Part shown: one piece after another, positions 1 through 9,213 of the stretch
How positions within the stretch are numbered: the first letter of the stretch is position 1
Layout: every line of letters starts with the position of its first letter
Assembly: GCA_902613545.1 (NCBI GenBank)
Contig: CACMHW010000004.1
Location: 31,762-95,761, forward strand
Length of the DNA stretch: 64,000 nt
Reading direction: 5' to 3'
From: an uncultured Pelagibacteraceae bacterium
GTDB taxonomy: Bacteria; Pseudomonadota; Alphaproteobacteria; Pelagibacterales; Pelagibacteraceae
Notes under the pieces: generated by a model
The model's database searches: none
Seen by the model: the letters and a program-made list of their open reading frames with translations, nothing else
Told to the model about the DNA's origin: nothing
Translations under genes and position numbers: made by a program

Positions 1-957
1 TTTACTGAAAAAGCTAGAATACCTGATGCTAAGAGATTATTTAGAGCTTATTCTCAATCAGCATCAACATTAAATTTGTTAAGAGCTTTTTCACAAGGTG
101 GTTTTGCTGATTTAAGACAAGTTCACTTATGGAACTTGGGATTCATAAAAGATAAAACCAAAGGTAAATATAAAGAGATAGAAGATAAAATTAGTGACGC
201 ACTTGCATTTATGGAGGCATGTGGAATTAATTCTGATAATAATCGAAGACTTAGGTCAGTTAATTTCTACACATCACATGAAGCTCTGCATTTACCTTTT
301 GAGGAGTCGATGACGAGAATAGACTCTACGACTGGAGAATATCATGACACGTCAGCTCACTTTGTTTGGATAGGAGATAGAACAAGACAGCCTGACGGAG
401 CACACGTAGAGTTTTGTAGAGGAATAAAAAATCCAATAGGACTTAAATGTGGACCAACATTAAAACCAGAGGAGCTTATAAATCTTTGCAACATACTTAA
501 TCCAGAAAATGAAGCTGGTAGATTAACTTTAATTTCAAGATTTGGTGCTGATAATGTAGATAAATATTTGCCAAAATTAATTAAAGCTATTAAAAAAGAG
601 GGTCTAAAAGTAATCTGGTCATGTGACCCAATGCATGGAAATACGATTAAAGCTGCTACTGGTTTTAAAACTAGGACTTTTGAAAGCGTACTTAAAGAAG
701 TGAAAAATTTCTTTGCAGTAAGTCAAGCTGAAGGGAGTTATGCAGGAGGTCTTCATGTAGAGATGACAGGTCAAGATGTGACAGAATGCACTGGTGGAGC
801 TCAGAAGATCTCGGAAAATGATCTTTCAAATAGATACAGGACTCATTGCGATCCTAGATTAAATGCAGACCAAGCTTTAGAATTAGCTTTCCTTATTTCC
901 GAGGAAATTAAGAAAAATTCAAAAATATCAAATAAAATTATTCAAGCCGCGTCTTAA
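1..957 (+). CDS. aroG: 3-deoxy-7-phosphoheptulonate synthase, class II (5'-truncated by window edge)
   Basis: The reading frame is open from base 1, so the gene starts outside the window; about 318 C-terminal residues are visible. The enzyme condenses phosphoenolpyruvate and erythrose 4-phosphate, the first step of the shikimate pathway to aromatic amino acids. Class II (plant/AroA-II) signatures are clear: [15 protein letters not shown] near the visible start, [16 protein letters not shown] and [18 protein letters not shown], which carry phosphate- and metal-binding residues of this family. An internal TTG at 76 is not the start, because homologous sequence ([20 protein letters not shown]) continues upstream of it. 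The next gene, nadE, begins 53 bp downstream. The family call is firm; whether the locus is named aroG, aroF or aroH is arbitrary. Confidence 0.95.
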   Translation, partial: FTEKARIPDAKRLFRAYSQSASTLNLLRAFSQGGFADLRQVHLWNLGFIKDKTKGKYKEIEDKISDALAFMEACGINSDNNRRLRSVNFYTSHEALHLPFEESMTRIDSTTGEYHDTSAHFVWIGDRTRQPDGAHVEFCRGIKNPIGLKCGPTLKPEELINLCNILNPENEAGRLTLISRFGADNVDKYLPKLIKAIKKEGLKVIWSCDPMHGNTIKAATGFKTRTFESVLKEVKNFFAVSQAEGSYAGGLHVEMTGQDVTECTGGAQKISENDLSNRYRTHCDPRLNADQALELAFLISEEIKKNSKISNKIIQAAS

Positions 958-1010
958 TAATTATTGTAATTATTAAGACCAAACCTTAAAAGAGAGGTAA
1001 GGTATTAATT

Positions 1011-1748
1011 ATGGAAGTAAAAAAAAGAGCTCAAATTATCACTGATTGGATCAATAATTATTGTGATTCTGTATCTTATAGACCAAAAACATTAGTTGTT
1101 GGAATTTCAGGTGGTATAGATTCTTCCGTAGTTAGTACATTATGTGCAAATACTGGTCGTAAGACGATTGTGTTAACAATGCCAATAAAGCAAATTAAGT
1201 CACAACATGACTTAAGTCTTTTACATGCTCAATGGTTAAAACAAAAATATAAAAATGTGGAGCATCATTTAATAGAGATGGATAAAATATTTTCCTCATT
1301 TTCCTCGGTTTTAAATAAATTTGATAACGAACATGGTTATGCAAATTCTAGAGCTAGATTGAGAATGGCAACTTTATACCAAGTAGCAGCAGCAAATAGC
1401 GGGATTGTTGTTGGAACAGGAAATAAGGTTGAAGATTTTGGCGTTGGTTTTTATACAAAATATGGCGATGGAGGAGTTGATATTTCTCCTATAGCTGATT
1501 GTACCAAGACACAAGTATGGGAACTCGGAAAATACTTAGGAGTATCAAGCGAAATAATTAATACTCCACCTACTGATGGATTATGGGATGATGGTAGAAA
1601 CGACGTTCAACAACTTGGAATGAGTTATGAAGATCTTGAGAAAGCTATGGAAAATAAGGATGATCCTAACTATCAAAAATATTTAGAAATAAGAGAAAAA
1701 AACTTACACAAAATGAACCCAATACCAGTTTGCAAATTTAATGAGTAA
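1011..1748 (+). CDS. nadE: NAD(+) synthase, ammonia-dependent type
   Basis: This cytoplasmic enzyme makes NAD+ from deamido-NAD+ and ATP, the last step of NAD biosynthesis. The PP-loop SGGIDSS (residues 33-39) is intact. The downstream motif VGTGNKVEDFGVGFYTKYGD and the segment DISPIADCTKTQVWELGKYL match the NAD synthase family. At 245 residues it has no N-terminal nitrilase/glutaminase domain, so it should use ammonia directly. The start ATG is preceded by a purine-rich stretch with aagagaggtaagg, a strong ribosome-binding site, which supports this start. It overlaps cysS by 8 bp, so it heads the nadE-cysS-cimA-trmJ operon. The later NAD kinase gene at 23964 would use its product. Confidence 0.95.
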   Translation: MEVKKRAQIITDWINNYCDSVSYRPKTLVVGISGGIDSSVVSTLCANTGRKTIVLTMPIKQIKSQHDLSLLHAQWLKQKYKNVEHHLIEMDKIFSSFSSVLNKFDNEHGYANSRARLRMATLYQVAAANSGIVVGTGNKVEDFGVGFYTKYGDGGVDISPIADCTKTQVWELGKYLGVSSEIINTPPTDGLWDDGRNDVQQLGMSYEDLEKAMENKDDPNYQKYLEIREKNLHKMNPIPVCKFNE

Positions 1749-3087
1749 TCTTCAAATAACTAATTCACTATCCAGAAAAAAAGAAGTATTTAAACCAATC
1801 AATCCAAAGAAAATTTCTTTATATGCCTGTGGACCTACAGTTTATGATTATCCTCATGTTGGTAATGCGCGAAGTTTAGTGGTTTTTGATGTTTTATTCA
1901 GAGTATTAAGATCACTTTACGGTAAAAACGTTACGTATGTCAGAAATATTACAGATGTTGATGATAAAATTATTGATGCCTCAAAAAAACAAAAAAAAAA
2001 AATAAATGAAATTACTGAAGAGATTACAAAAATTTTTCATGAAAATTGTAAAAGCTTAAATTGTTTAGAACCCTCTGTTGAGCCAAAAGCCACTAATCAT
2101 ATTAAAGAGATGGTAGAAATGACTTCCTCTTTAATCGCAAAAGGATTTGCTTATGAGAATAAGGGCAATGTTTATTTTAATATTAAATCATTTAAGGATT
2201 ACGGAAAATTATCAAATAAAAATTTAGATGAGTTGAAGGCAGGATATAGAATAGAAACTTCTGATTTAAAAAAAAATCTAATGGATTTCGTTTTATGGAA
2301 ACCGTCAGTTGATGAAGATCCTGGTTGGGAGTCTCCATGGGGCAGAGGTAGGCCTGGGTGGCATCTTGAATGTTCAGTTATGAGTGAAAAATATTTAGGA
2401 AAAAAATTTGATATTCATGGAGGCGGTCTTGATCTAATTTTTCCTCATCATGAAAATGAAATAGCTCAATCTTGTTGCAATAATAATACCAGTTCTTTTG
2501 CTAATTATTGGATACATAATGGTTTTGTGACAATTAATAAGGAAAAGATGTCAAAGTCTTTAGGGAATATTATTACAATTTCAGATGCAGTAAAAAAATA
2601 TTCTGGTCAAGTCGTTAGACTGGCCCTTTTAAGTGCGCATTATAGTCAGCCATTGGATTGGAATGAAGACCTTTTAAATAATCAAAAAAGTATTTTAAAT
2701 AAATGGTACAACCTTTATTCAGATAAACAAGAGCACAACTCTATAATAGATGATATTTTATTAGATGATCTAAATACACCAGGGTTTATAGCTAAAATTC
2801 ATGAATTATATAGTGCGGCTATTAAAGGAAATGAAAAAAAAAAGATAGAATTTAATCAAGCTTGCAGATTTTTAGGATTATTTAATGAAAACAAAAAAGA
2901 CTGGGAAAGCTTTAAGAAAAGCAAGATTAAAGTATCAGAGAGCTATATATTAAAAAAGATAGAGGAAAGAACTGTTGCAAAAAATAAAGGAAATTTTTCA
3001 CTAGCTGATAAAATACGTGATGAATTATTATCTGAAGGTATTTTAATCGAAGATCAAAAAGGTAAAACAATTTGGAAATTTAGATGA
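1741..3087 (+). CDS. cysS: cysteinyl-tRNA synthetase
   Basis: Class I aminoacyl-tRNA synthetase that charges tRNA-Cys. It has the zinc-ligand cysteine and signature ACGPTVYDYPHVGNAR, where the HIGH motif reads HVGN (residues 39-42). Other family signatures are GWHLECSVM, HHENE and the KMSKS loop at residues 269-273. At 448 residues it is a normal length. The C-terminal part (about 390-448) is the usual anticodon-binding/DALR-like helical region ending in a TIWKF-like tail. The ATG lies inside the last codons of nadE (8-bp overlap) and the stop overlaps the cimA start by 4 bp, so translation is probably coupled along the operon. Confidence 0.96.
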   Translation: MSNLQITNSLSRKKEVFKPINPKKISLYACGPTVYDYPHVGNARSLVVFDVLFRVLRSLYGKNVTYVRNITDVDDKIIDASKKQKKKINEITEEITKIFHENCKSLNCLEPSVEPKATNHIKEMVEMTSSLIAKGFAYENKGNVYFNIKSFKDYGKLSNKNLDELKAGYRIETSDLKKNLMDFVLWKPSVDEDPGWESPWGRGRPGWHLECSVMSEKYLGKKFDIHGGGLDLIFPHHENEIAQSCCNNNTSSFANYWIHNGFVTINKEKMSKSLGNIITISDAVKKYSGQVVRLALLSAHYSQPLDWNEDLLNNQKSILNKWYNLYSDKQEHNSIIDDILLDDLNTPGFIAKIHELYSAAIKGNEKKKIEFNQACRFLGLFNENKKDWESFKKSKIKVSESYILKKIEERTVAKNKGNFSLADKIRDELLSEGILIEDQKGKTIWKFR

Positions 3088-4688
3088 AAAAAGAGAAGAT
3101 ATATATTTTTGATACAACATTACGAGATGGAGCACAAACAGAAGGCGTCGATTTTTCTATCGAAGATAAAAATAAGATTGCGAAAGTGTTGTCAGATATA
3201 GGAATAGATTATGTTGAGGGAGGTTGGCCTGGGGCAAATCCAGTGGACACTAAATTTTTTTCTAGTCCTCCTAAAATGAAGAAGACAATTTTCACTGCAT
3301 TTGGCATGACAAAAAAAATAGGCAGAAGTGCAGATAATGATCCTGGGTTAGCTTCATTAATAAACGCTAATACCCCAGCAGTTTGTGTGGTAGGGAAGTC
3401 ATGGGATTTTCATGTAAAAGTAGCATTAGGTATAAAAAATGAGGAAAATTTAGAAAATATAAGTGAAACAACTAAACATTTTGTAAAAAAGAATAAAGAA
3501 TTTTTATTTGATGCCGAGCACTTTTTTGATGGATACAAGTCAAATTCAAATTATGCACTAGATTGTCTCAAGCAAGCTTATGATAATGGGGCTAGATGGA
3601 TAGTTTTATGTGATACAAATGGAGGAACCTTACCTAATGAGATAAGAGAAATTGTTTCAAAAGTTTCAAAAACTATACCTGGAAAAAATCTTGGAATACA
3701 CGCTCACAATGATACTGAAAATGCTGTTGCTAATTCGTTAGCGGCTGTAGAATGTGGGGTGAGGCAGATACAAGGGACAATAAACGGGCTAGGGGAAAGA
3801 TGTGGCAATGCAAATTTGATGTCAATAATACCAAATTTATGTCTTAAAAAAACTTTTAGTGAAAAATTTGAATTAAACATTAAAAAAGAAAAATTATCAT
3901 CACTTACAGAGTGCTCAAGGTTATTAGATGAGATACTTAATAGAAAACCGAACAAAAATATGGCCTATGTCGGTGCTTCTGCGTTTTCACATAAAGGCGG
4001 CCTTCATGTTTCTGCAGTAAAAAAGGACCCAAAGACTTATGAGCATATTGATCCGAAAATAATTGGAAATCATAGAAATATAGTAGTTTCAAATCAATCT
4101 GGTAGATCCAATATTTTATCAAGACTTGAAAAATATGGTGTAAAAATTGACTCAAAAGATCCTAAAGTTCAAAAAATTTTAGATGAGGTTAAAGATAGGG
4201 AGTTTAGTGGTTATTCTTATGATGGCGCGGACGCATCTTTTGAACTTCTTGCAAATAGATTATTAGGAAAAGTTCCTGAATATTTAAAAGTTAAAAGCTA
4301 TGATGTAAATGTTTCGAAAGAAAATAAAATTGAAACCAAAGCAAGTGTAGTATTCTTAATAGACGGCAAAGAGATTGAATGTTATGGAGAAGGAAATGGA
4401 CCCGTTAATGCATTAGATAATGCAATAAGATCCAATTTTAAAAAAGTAACAAAGTATTATAATTATTTTTCAGATTTAAAGTTATTAGATTATAAAGTAA
4501 GAATATTAAATACTGGTACCGAAGCAACTACTCGAGTTTTAATTGAAAGTACTGACAAAACAGGTGTGAGCTGGTTCACGGTGGGAGTATCACCAAATAT
4601 AATAGAAGCTTCATTTAAAGCTCTTATCGATAGCTTGGATTATAAGTTGTATAAAGAAAAAGCTCCTGCAAACCTCAATGAAAAATAA
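3084..4688 (+). CDS. cimA: (R)-citramalate synthase
   Basis: Condenses pyruvate and acetyl-CoA to (R)-citramalate, a threonine-independent entry to isoleucine biosynthesis. The N-terminal TIM barrel shows the catalytic TTLRDGAQTEG motif (residues 11-21) and the metal-binding HAHND (206-210), followed by QIQGTINGLGERCGN. The C-terminal third (about 400-534) is a LeuA-type dimer regulatory domain, where isoleucine feedback is expected. At 534 residues it matches the longer CimA clade rather than 2-isopropylmalate synthase. Homocitrate synthase is a less likely alternative. It overlaps cysS by 4 bp and trmJ by 11 bp. Confidence 0.9.
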   Translation: MKKEKIYIFDTTLRDGAQTEGVDFSIEDKNKIAKVLSDIGIDYVEGGWPGANPVDTKFFSSPPKMKKTIFTAFGMTKKIGRSADNDPGLASLINANTPAVCVVGKSWDFHVKVALGIKNEENLENISETTKHFVKKNKEFLFDAEHFFDGYKSNSNYALDCLKQAYDNGARWIVLCDTNGGTLPNEIREIVSKVSKTIPGKNLGIHAHNDTENAVANSLAAVECGVRQIQGTINGLGERCGNANLMSIIPNLCLKKTFSEKFELNIKKEKLSSLTECSRLLDEILNRKPNKNMAYVGASAFSHKGGLHVSAVKKDPKTYEHIDPKIIGNHRNIVVSNQSGRSNILSRLEKYGVKIDSKDPKVQKILDEVKDREFSGYSYDGADASFELLANRLLGKVPEYLKVKSYDVNVSKENKIETKASVVFLIDGKEIECYGEGNGPVNALDNAIRSNFKKVTKYYNYFSDLKLLDYKVRILNTGTEATTRVLIESTDKTGVSWFTVGVSPNIIEASFKALIDSLDYKLYKEKAPANLNEK

Positions 4689-5391
4689 ATTTGGTTTTAT
4701 TTTAGTAAAACCCCAGTTAGGTGAAAATATCGGAGCTTGTGCAAGATCAATAAAAAACTTTGGATTTAATAAGTTAAATATCGTCTCTCCAAAATTTTCA
4801 TTTCCTAATCATAAAGCAAAAACAACTTCAGTAGGTGCTTTTAATATAATTAATAAAGCTAAAATTTTTCATAATACGCGTGATGCTTTAGATGAATTTG
4901 ATATTGTAATTTCATTGAGCGCTAGAAGAAGAGATATTAATAAAAAACATATTTCAATTAAAGATTTTTTAAATATTTTAAAAAAAAAAAATAACACTAA
5001 ATTTGGATTAATGTTTGGACCAGAGGCCTCAGGTCTTTCGAATAAAGATCTTTCTCTATCAAATTTTATTTTAACAATTCCAACCTCTCGAAAATTTAAA
5101 TCTATAAATCTTTCACATTCTGTAACGATTATTTGTTATGAAATATTTAAAGCTTTAAATTCAATTAAATTTACTAAAAAAGGTAAAAATTTGAAAATAT
5201 CCTCAAAATCTAAGCAATCATCATTTGTAAAATATTTAATTTCATTATTAGAGCAGAAAGATTTTTTCCTACCAGAGGAAAAAAAACAGTCTATGATACT
5301 TTCAATTAATAACTTAGTTTACAGATTTGAACCAAACGATAAAGAATTAAGGATTTTAGCTAGTATTATAAGCAGTTTAAGTAAAAATTAG
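4678..5391 (+). CDS. trmJ: TrmJ-type tRNA (cytidine/uridine-2'-O)-methyltransferase (SPOUT/SpoU family)
   Basis: Predicted SAM-dependent 2'-O-ribose methyltransferase of the TrmH/SpoU superfamily. In TrmJ the target is position 32 of tRNA. Motif 1 appears as VKPQLGENIGACARSIKNFG near residue 10. Motif 2 is FGLMFGPEASGLSNKDL, and motif 3 is the segment ending in SINLSHSVTIICYE, which forms the SPOUT knot that binds SAM. The C-terminus is Lys-rich and helical, as in TrmJ/LasT proteins. It is the last gene of the nadE operon. The exact substrate (tRNA versus rRNA) is inferred from family resemblance only. Confidence 0.8.
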   Translation: MKNKFGFILVKPQLGENIGACARSIKNFGFNKLNIVSPKFSFPNHKAKTTSVGAFNIINKAKIFHNTRDALDEFDIVISLSARRRDINKKHISIKDFLNILKKKNNTKFGLMFGPEASGLSNKDLSLSNFILTIPTSRKFKSINLSHSVTIICYEIFKALNSIKFTKKGKNLKISSKSKQSSFVKYLISLLEQKDFFLPEEKKQSMILSINNLVYRFEPNDKELRILASIISSLSKN

Positions 5392-5404
5392 TACTAAACC
5401 ATAA

Positions 5405-5432
5405 TTGACAAATGATCTTTAAACCTTATAAA
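5405..5432 (+). promoter_or_regulatory. sigma70-type promoter of rpsD
   Basis: A perfect -35 TTGACA (5405-5410) and a -10 TATAAA (5427-5432) are separated by 16 bp. The predicted transcription start, near 5438-5440, leaves only about 8-10 nt before the rpsD ATG at 5448. The mRNA would be nearly leaderless, with no room for an S4-binding leader. Confidence 0.7.
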
Positions 5433-5447
5433 CACTGAACAACAAAT

Positions 5448-6065
5448 ATGACAAAAAGACTAAAATCTAAACATAAAGTTGACAGAAGGCTTAAAGCTAA
5501 CATCTGGGGAAGGCCTAAAAGTCCATTTAACTCAAGAGCATACCCTCCAGGTCAGCATGGCCAAAATAAAAAAGGTAAACCGACAGACTACGGAATACAA
5601 CTTCAAGCAAAACAAAAGTTAAAAGCATATTATGGCAATATTAACGAAAGACAGTTTAGGAATATCTATAGAAAGGCTTTATCTAAACGAGGAGATACAA
5701 CAGAAAATTTAATCGCTTTATTAGAAAGTAGATTAGATACAGTTATATACAGGGCAAAGTTTGCACCAACAGTTTTCTCAGCTAGGCAAATGATCAATCA
5801 TGGACATATTAAAGTAAATAAAAAAAGAGTTAACATCTCTAGTTATGTTGTTAAAGAAACAGATTTAATTGAAATAAGAGAGAAATCAAAAAAATTAGTT
5901 TTTATTGAAGGTTCAATACAGAATAAAGAAAGAGATGTACCAGAATATATTCAATTAGATGACAAAAACAAAACAGCAAAACTAGTCAGAATTCCAAAGT
6001 TTTCAGAAGTACCATTCCCAGTTGTAATGGAACCAAATTTAGTAATTGAATATTATTCTAGATAA
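5448..6065 (+). CDS. rpsD: 30S ribosomal protein S4 (uS4)
   Basis: Primary 16S rRNA-binding protein that nucleates assembly of the 30S body. The N-terminal region ([20 protein letters not shown]) is followed by PPGQHGQ. The S4 RNA-binding domain ([20 protein letters not shown], then [19 protein letters not shown]) lies around residues 93-155. No zinc-binding cysteine cluster is visible. At 205 residues it is a normal length. Here rpsD is separate from the alpha operon, as in other alphaproteobacteria, and has its own promoter. The stop codon directly abuts the next gene. Confidence 0.97.
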   Translation: MTKRLKSKHKVDRRLKANIWGRPKSPFNSRAYPPGQHGQNKKGKPTDYGIQLQAKQKLKAYYGNINERQFRNIYRKALSKRGDTTENLIALLESRLDTVIYRAKFAPTVFSARQMINHGHIKVNKKRVNISSYVVKETDLIEIREKSKKLVFIEGSIQNKERDVPEYIQLDDKNKTAKLVRIPKFSEVPFPVVMEPNLVIEYYSR

Positions 6066-6809
6066 TTGAATTTTTTTAGTCTTTTTAAAAGAAATTTGCT
6101 TTACAAGTTTAAAAAAAAAATCTCAATAGATAAAAATAATTTTGAAAAAAAAACACTGGATGAATTATTTTATTTTTACGGAAGTGATAAAGCTAATTAT
6201 TTCAGAGAATCTAATGATAGAGGGCACGGTTTTTCATTAATTTATGAAAAACAACTTAATGAATTCAAAAATAAAAAAATTAATATACTAGAAATCGGAT
6301 CTTTTGCTGGAGCTTCTGCAGCAGCATTCGCAAAATTCTTTCCAAATTCAAAAATATTTTGCTTTGATATAAATATCTCAAATTTTAAATATTTTTCAAA
6401 ACAGATAAATGTCTACGGGTTAGACATTAATAATAAAGAAAAAGTAAAAAAAATTCTGAACAAGATATTTGATCAAAATAATTTTGAAGAGTTTGATCTA
6501 ATTATTGATGATGGATCCCATCTCTTAAGCGATATTATCTTTGGTTTTGATATTTTTTTTGAGCTTGTTAAATCAGGTGGAGTTTACGTAATTGAAGATT
6601 ATAAATTTCCAAATTATTTTCAAAAACATAAAGACATTAATGAAATACTTGTGGATGAATTATTAAAAAAAATAAGTAATCAAGTGTACTTCTCATCAAA
6701 ATTATTTACTAAAGAAAAACAGATGAAAATTTTTAAATCTATAAAATCAATAGATACTTTCAAAGGAAATCTAGCAGAGTCAGACATTTGTTTTATCAAG
6801 AAAAAATAA
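6066..6809 (+). CDS. class I SAM-dependent methyltransferase (substrate unknown)
   Basis: A Rossmann-fold methyltransferase of 247 residues. Motif I is ILEIGSFAGASAA (glycine-rich loop around 74-86), the acidic strand-2 end is FCFDIN (98-103), and post-motif DLIIDDGSH lies at 144-152, with VYVIEDY following. This resembles the Methyltransf_24 / cephalosporin-hydroxylase-like group often found in glycan or O-antigen loci. The start is a TTG at the base right after the rpsD stop; no ATG lies in frame nearby. It is probably co-transcribed with rpsD and with the glycosyltransferase gene 7 bp downstream, suggesting a cell-surface sugar role. The substrate cannot be read from the sequence. Confidence 0.75.
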   Translation: MNFFSLFKRNLLYKFKKKISIDKNNFEKKTLDELFYFYGSDKANYFRESNDRGHGFSLIYEKQLNEFKNKKINILEIGSFAGASAAAFAKFFPNSKIFCFDINISNFKYFSKQINVYGLDINNKEKVKKILNKIFDQNNFEEFDLIIDDGSHLLSDIIFGFDIFFELVKSGGVYVIEDYKFPNYFQKHKDINEILVDELLKKISNQVYFSSKLFTKEKQMKIFKSIKSIDTFKGNLAESDICFIKKK

Positions 6810-6816
6810 TTATACT

Positions 6817-8406
6817 ATGACTGTGAAAAAAATTTTTAATTTTAAAGAAAATTATTTTTACTATTTTCTTTTTATATACTTATTTATTTGTATTTATTTC
6901 TCTCTTAAGGTTGGAATTACTCATGATGAAGCACATAGTAGTTGGGTTTGGGAGTTAAATAGAGATAAAATTGAAAACCTCTTCTTCAACACTAAAAATA
7001 ATGTTGATATATTGGATACCTATCATGGCTATTATGGGATCGGATTTTATTTAATTTCTGCACCTCTTGATCTTTTTTTTTCAAAACTAATTAATTTCAA
7101 AGATATTAATACAGAAGGCGCTGATCTCCTTATTAAACACCCACTAGTAATTATTTTTTTTGTTACCGCAGGAATATATTTTAAAAAGATAATTTTTTTT
7201 ACTACAAAGGACAAATTTTTCTCAAATATAAGTTCTATATTTTTTCTTACTTACCCTTATTTATTAGGACATAGTTTTTTTAATGTGAAAGATGTTCCAT
7301 TTATGTCAGTTTGGCTTATATCCACCTATTATATAATTAAAATTTTAAGTAATTATTTTATTAAAAATAGAACCAAAAAAAAAGATTTAATAATATTTGC
7401 TTTGTTAACGTCATTTCTTATATCTCTAAGAATTAGTGGTTTTCTTATTTTTGTAGAATATATAATTTTTTTAATTTTTTATATAAATGTTTTTAAATTA
7501 AATTTTTTTAGTTTTATAAAAAAAGTGAATAAAGAAATATTTGTTTTTAGTTCAATTTTCCTTATATCTTTATTTCTTTTATATCCAAATTTTTGGCAAG
7601 ATCCTCTTAAATTTTTTTATTCCATAGATTTTATGAGAAGTCATATTCAGACAGTTTGCACTATAACTCTAGGCGAATGTATGAGAGCACAGAATTTACC
7701 ATCAAGTTATATATTTATTTGGTTATTCTTTAAATTACCTTTGATTATCATTTTTGGTTTATTAATTTTTCCTTTTATTGAAAAAAAACTTTTTAGCAAA
7801 CAACAAAATATTTTAATTTTGGGTTCATTAATTACAAGTATATTTTTAATAATATTTTTATTAATTTTATTAAATGTGAATTTATACGATGAATTAAGAC
7901 AAATTCTTTTTTTGGTTCCATTAATAATGATTATCTCCTTAATTTTAATTTTTAATTATAAAAAAAAATTAGGAACAGGAATAATTAGTTTATTTATACT
8001 ATTTTTCATTTATCAAAATATAAAGATGTTCCCTTATAATTATATATGGATTAATAATTCTAACTTTTTTTTAAATGTAACCAAAAATTTTGAACTTGAT
8101 TACTGGGGAGTTTCAACAAGAAATATTGGAAATTTTTTCAACAAGAAGAAACATATTCAAGATTCATGTATAATTTCAAATCGAAATAAAGATGGAATAA
8201 AATTCTTTGTAATAAATCAAGCTACATGTTTTAAACCTTTTAGTGACTTACATAAAAAAAATATCAGACCATTTTATGTAGCTCTGACTGAGAGAGCCAT
8301 AAATAAAGGTGTACCAAATAAATGTGAGATTGTTCATCAAGAAAAAGTTAAGATGAACTTTTCTAAAGAAAATTTAATTTTAGCAAAAGTTTTTAAATGT
8401 GATTAA
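6817..8406 (+). CDS. polytopic membrane glycosyltransferase, GT-C / ArnT-PMT-like
   Basis: A very hydrophobic protein of 529 residues with many predicted transmembrane segments. An N-terminal membrane segment is followed by the acidic first-loop motif THDE (residues 35-38), as in GT39/ArnT-type enzymes, then YHGYYGIGFYLISAPLD. GT-C enzymes use polyprenyl-phosphate sugars and transfer the sugar on the periplasmic face. A periplasmic C-terminal region of roughly 120 residues contains four cysteines that could pair. It follows the methyltransferase by 7 bp, so the pair may modify a surface polysaccharide or lipid. Its stop codon overlaps the stop of the convergent gene (TTAA, 8403-8406). The exact donor and acceptor are unknown. 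Confidence 0.65.
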   Translation: MTVKKIFNFKENYFYYFLFIYLFICIYFSLKVGITHDEAHSSWVWELNRDKIENLFFNTKNNVDILDTYHGYYGIGFYLISAPLDLFFSKLINFKDINTEGADLLIKHPLVIIFFVTAGIYFKKIIFFTTKDKFFSNISSIFFLTYPYLLGHSFFNVKDVPFMSVWLISTYYIIKILSNYFIKNRTKKKDLIIFALLTSFLISLRISGFLIFVEYIIFLIFYINVFKLNFFSFIKKVNKEIFVFSSIFLISLFLLYPNFWQDPLKFFYSIDFMRSHIQTVCTITLGECMRAQNLPSSYIFIWLFFKLPLIIIFGLLIFPFIEKKLFSKQQNILILGSLITSIFLIIFLLILLNVNLYDELRQILFLVPLIMIISLILIFNYKKKLGTGIISLFILFFIYQNIKMFPYNYIWINNSNFFLNVTKNFELDYWGVSTRNIGNFFNKKKHIQDSCIISNRNKDGIKFFVINQATCFKPFSDLHKKNIRPFYVALTERAINKGVPNKCEIVHQEKVKMNFSKENLILAKVFKCD

Positions 8407-8666
8407 TCTTGAATTTCTAATTCTTTTTTAATTTTTTTTATAAAATTTCTGATTAAGATTCTTTCCTCTTCATCTAGGTAATTTTCTTTTTCATTAGCTT
8501 TTTTAATTTCTTTTTTTAAAGATGAAACAATCTCTTTTCTACCTTCTTTGGTTGTAAAAGTATTTATTTTTTGATTAAATTGATCTATATGTTTTCCAAT
8601 TGTAAATTCAAAAATAACTATAATTGCAATAATAAAAATTATAATCTTATAAATATAATTTTTCAT
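8403..8666 (-). CDS. small single-pass membrane protein, unknown function
   Basis: 87 residues. One N-terminal hydrophobic segment (about residues 5-24, rich in Ile/Val/Phe) is followed by a highly charged Lys/Glu helix likely to be cytoplasmic or periplasmic and coiled. No family is recognised. It is the last gene of the purine/Fe-S minus-strand operon: the final base of the grxD stop is shared with its start. Its TAA stop overlaps the opposite-strand glycosyltransferase stop. It is probably real because of tight coupling and a clear membrane-anchor architecture. Confidence 0.65.
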   Translation of the reverse strand: MKNYIYKIIIFIIAIIVIFEFTIGKHIDQFNQKINTFTTKEGRKEIVSSLKKEIKKANEKENYLDEEERILIRNFIKKIKKELEIQD

Positions 8667-8983
8667 TATATTATGTTTTTATTCTCAAATAATTTCTTTA
8701 AGTCGCCCTTTTCAAACATTTCTTTTACTATATCGCAACCACCTATAAATTCTCCTTTAACATAAAGTTGTGGTATTGTTGGCCAATCGCTATAATCTTT
8801 AATACCCTGCCTAAGTTCTTCGCTTTCTAAAACATTTATTCCTTTAAATTTTACATTTAGGTGTTTTAGTAAATTAGATACAGCCATTGAAAAACCACAC
8901 TGGGGTGAATCTGGTGTACCTTTCATGAATAAACAAGTATCATTTGTTTCTATAGTTTTTTTTATTTCATCTTTTATACTCAT
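8666..8983 (-). CDS. grxD: monothiol glutaredoxin, Grx4/GrxD type
   Basis: CGFS-type glutaredoxin that carries and transfers [2Fe-2S] clusters with glutathione. The active site is CGFS at residues 29-32, preceded by the family motif MKGTPDSPQ. WPTIPQLYVKGEFIGGCDI carries the cis-proline and glutathione-binding residues. At 105 residues it is a normal length. It overlaps bolA by 4 bp; GrxD and BolA form a heterodimeric Fe-S complex, so the pairing makes biological sense. It lies at the distal end of the purine operon. Confidence 0.95.
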   Translation of the reverse strand: MSIKDEIKKTIETNDTCLFMKGTPDSPQCGFSMAVSNLLKHLNVKFKGINVLESEELRQGIKDYSDWPTIPQLYVKGEFIGGCDIVKEMFEKGDLKKLFENKNII

Positions 8984-9213
8984 TTGTTTTCCTCTGTTGT
9001 GATTGAAAGAGCATGTAATTCATTACCCATTTTACCTTTTAGCGATTTATAAACTAGCTTATGTTGTTCAATTTTAGTTAAACCATTAAACACTTTTGAT
9101 TTAATTTTTGCTGAATAATGATTATTATCTCCCATCAGGTCATTAATTTCAATTATTGCATCTGGAATTGACTCAATGATAAGTTTTTTTATGTCTTCAA
9201 TAGGAATTGGCAT
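8980..9213 (-). CDS. bolA: BolA family protein
   Basis: A 77-residue BolA-fold protein that partners monothiol glutaredoxins in Fe-S cluster trafficking or sensing. It contains the typical N-terminal helix (IEDIKKLIIESIPDAIIEI), a histidine in the NNHYSAKI strand that can be a cluster ligand, and the C-terminal HKLVYKSLKGKMGNELHALS segment. It is short, closest to the BolA2/YrbA-like subgroup. Its start overlaps the purL stop by one base and its end overlaps grxD by 4 bp. Confidence 0.92.
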   Translation of the reverse strand: MPIPIEDIKKLIIESIPDAIIEINDLMGDNNHYSAKIKSKVFNGLTKIEQHKLVYKSLKGKMGNELHALSITTEENK

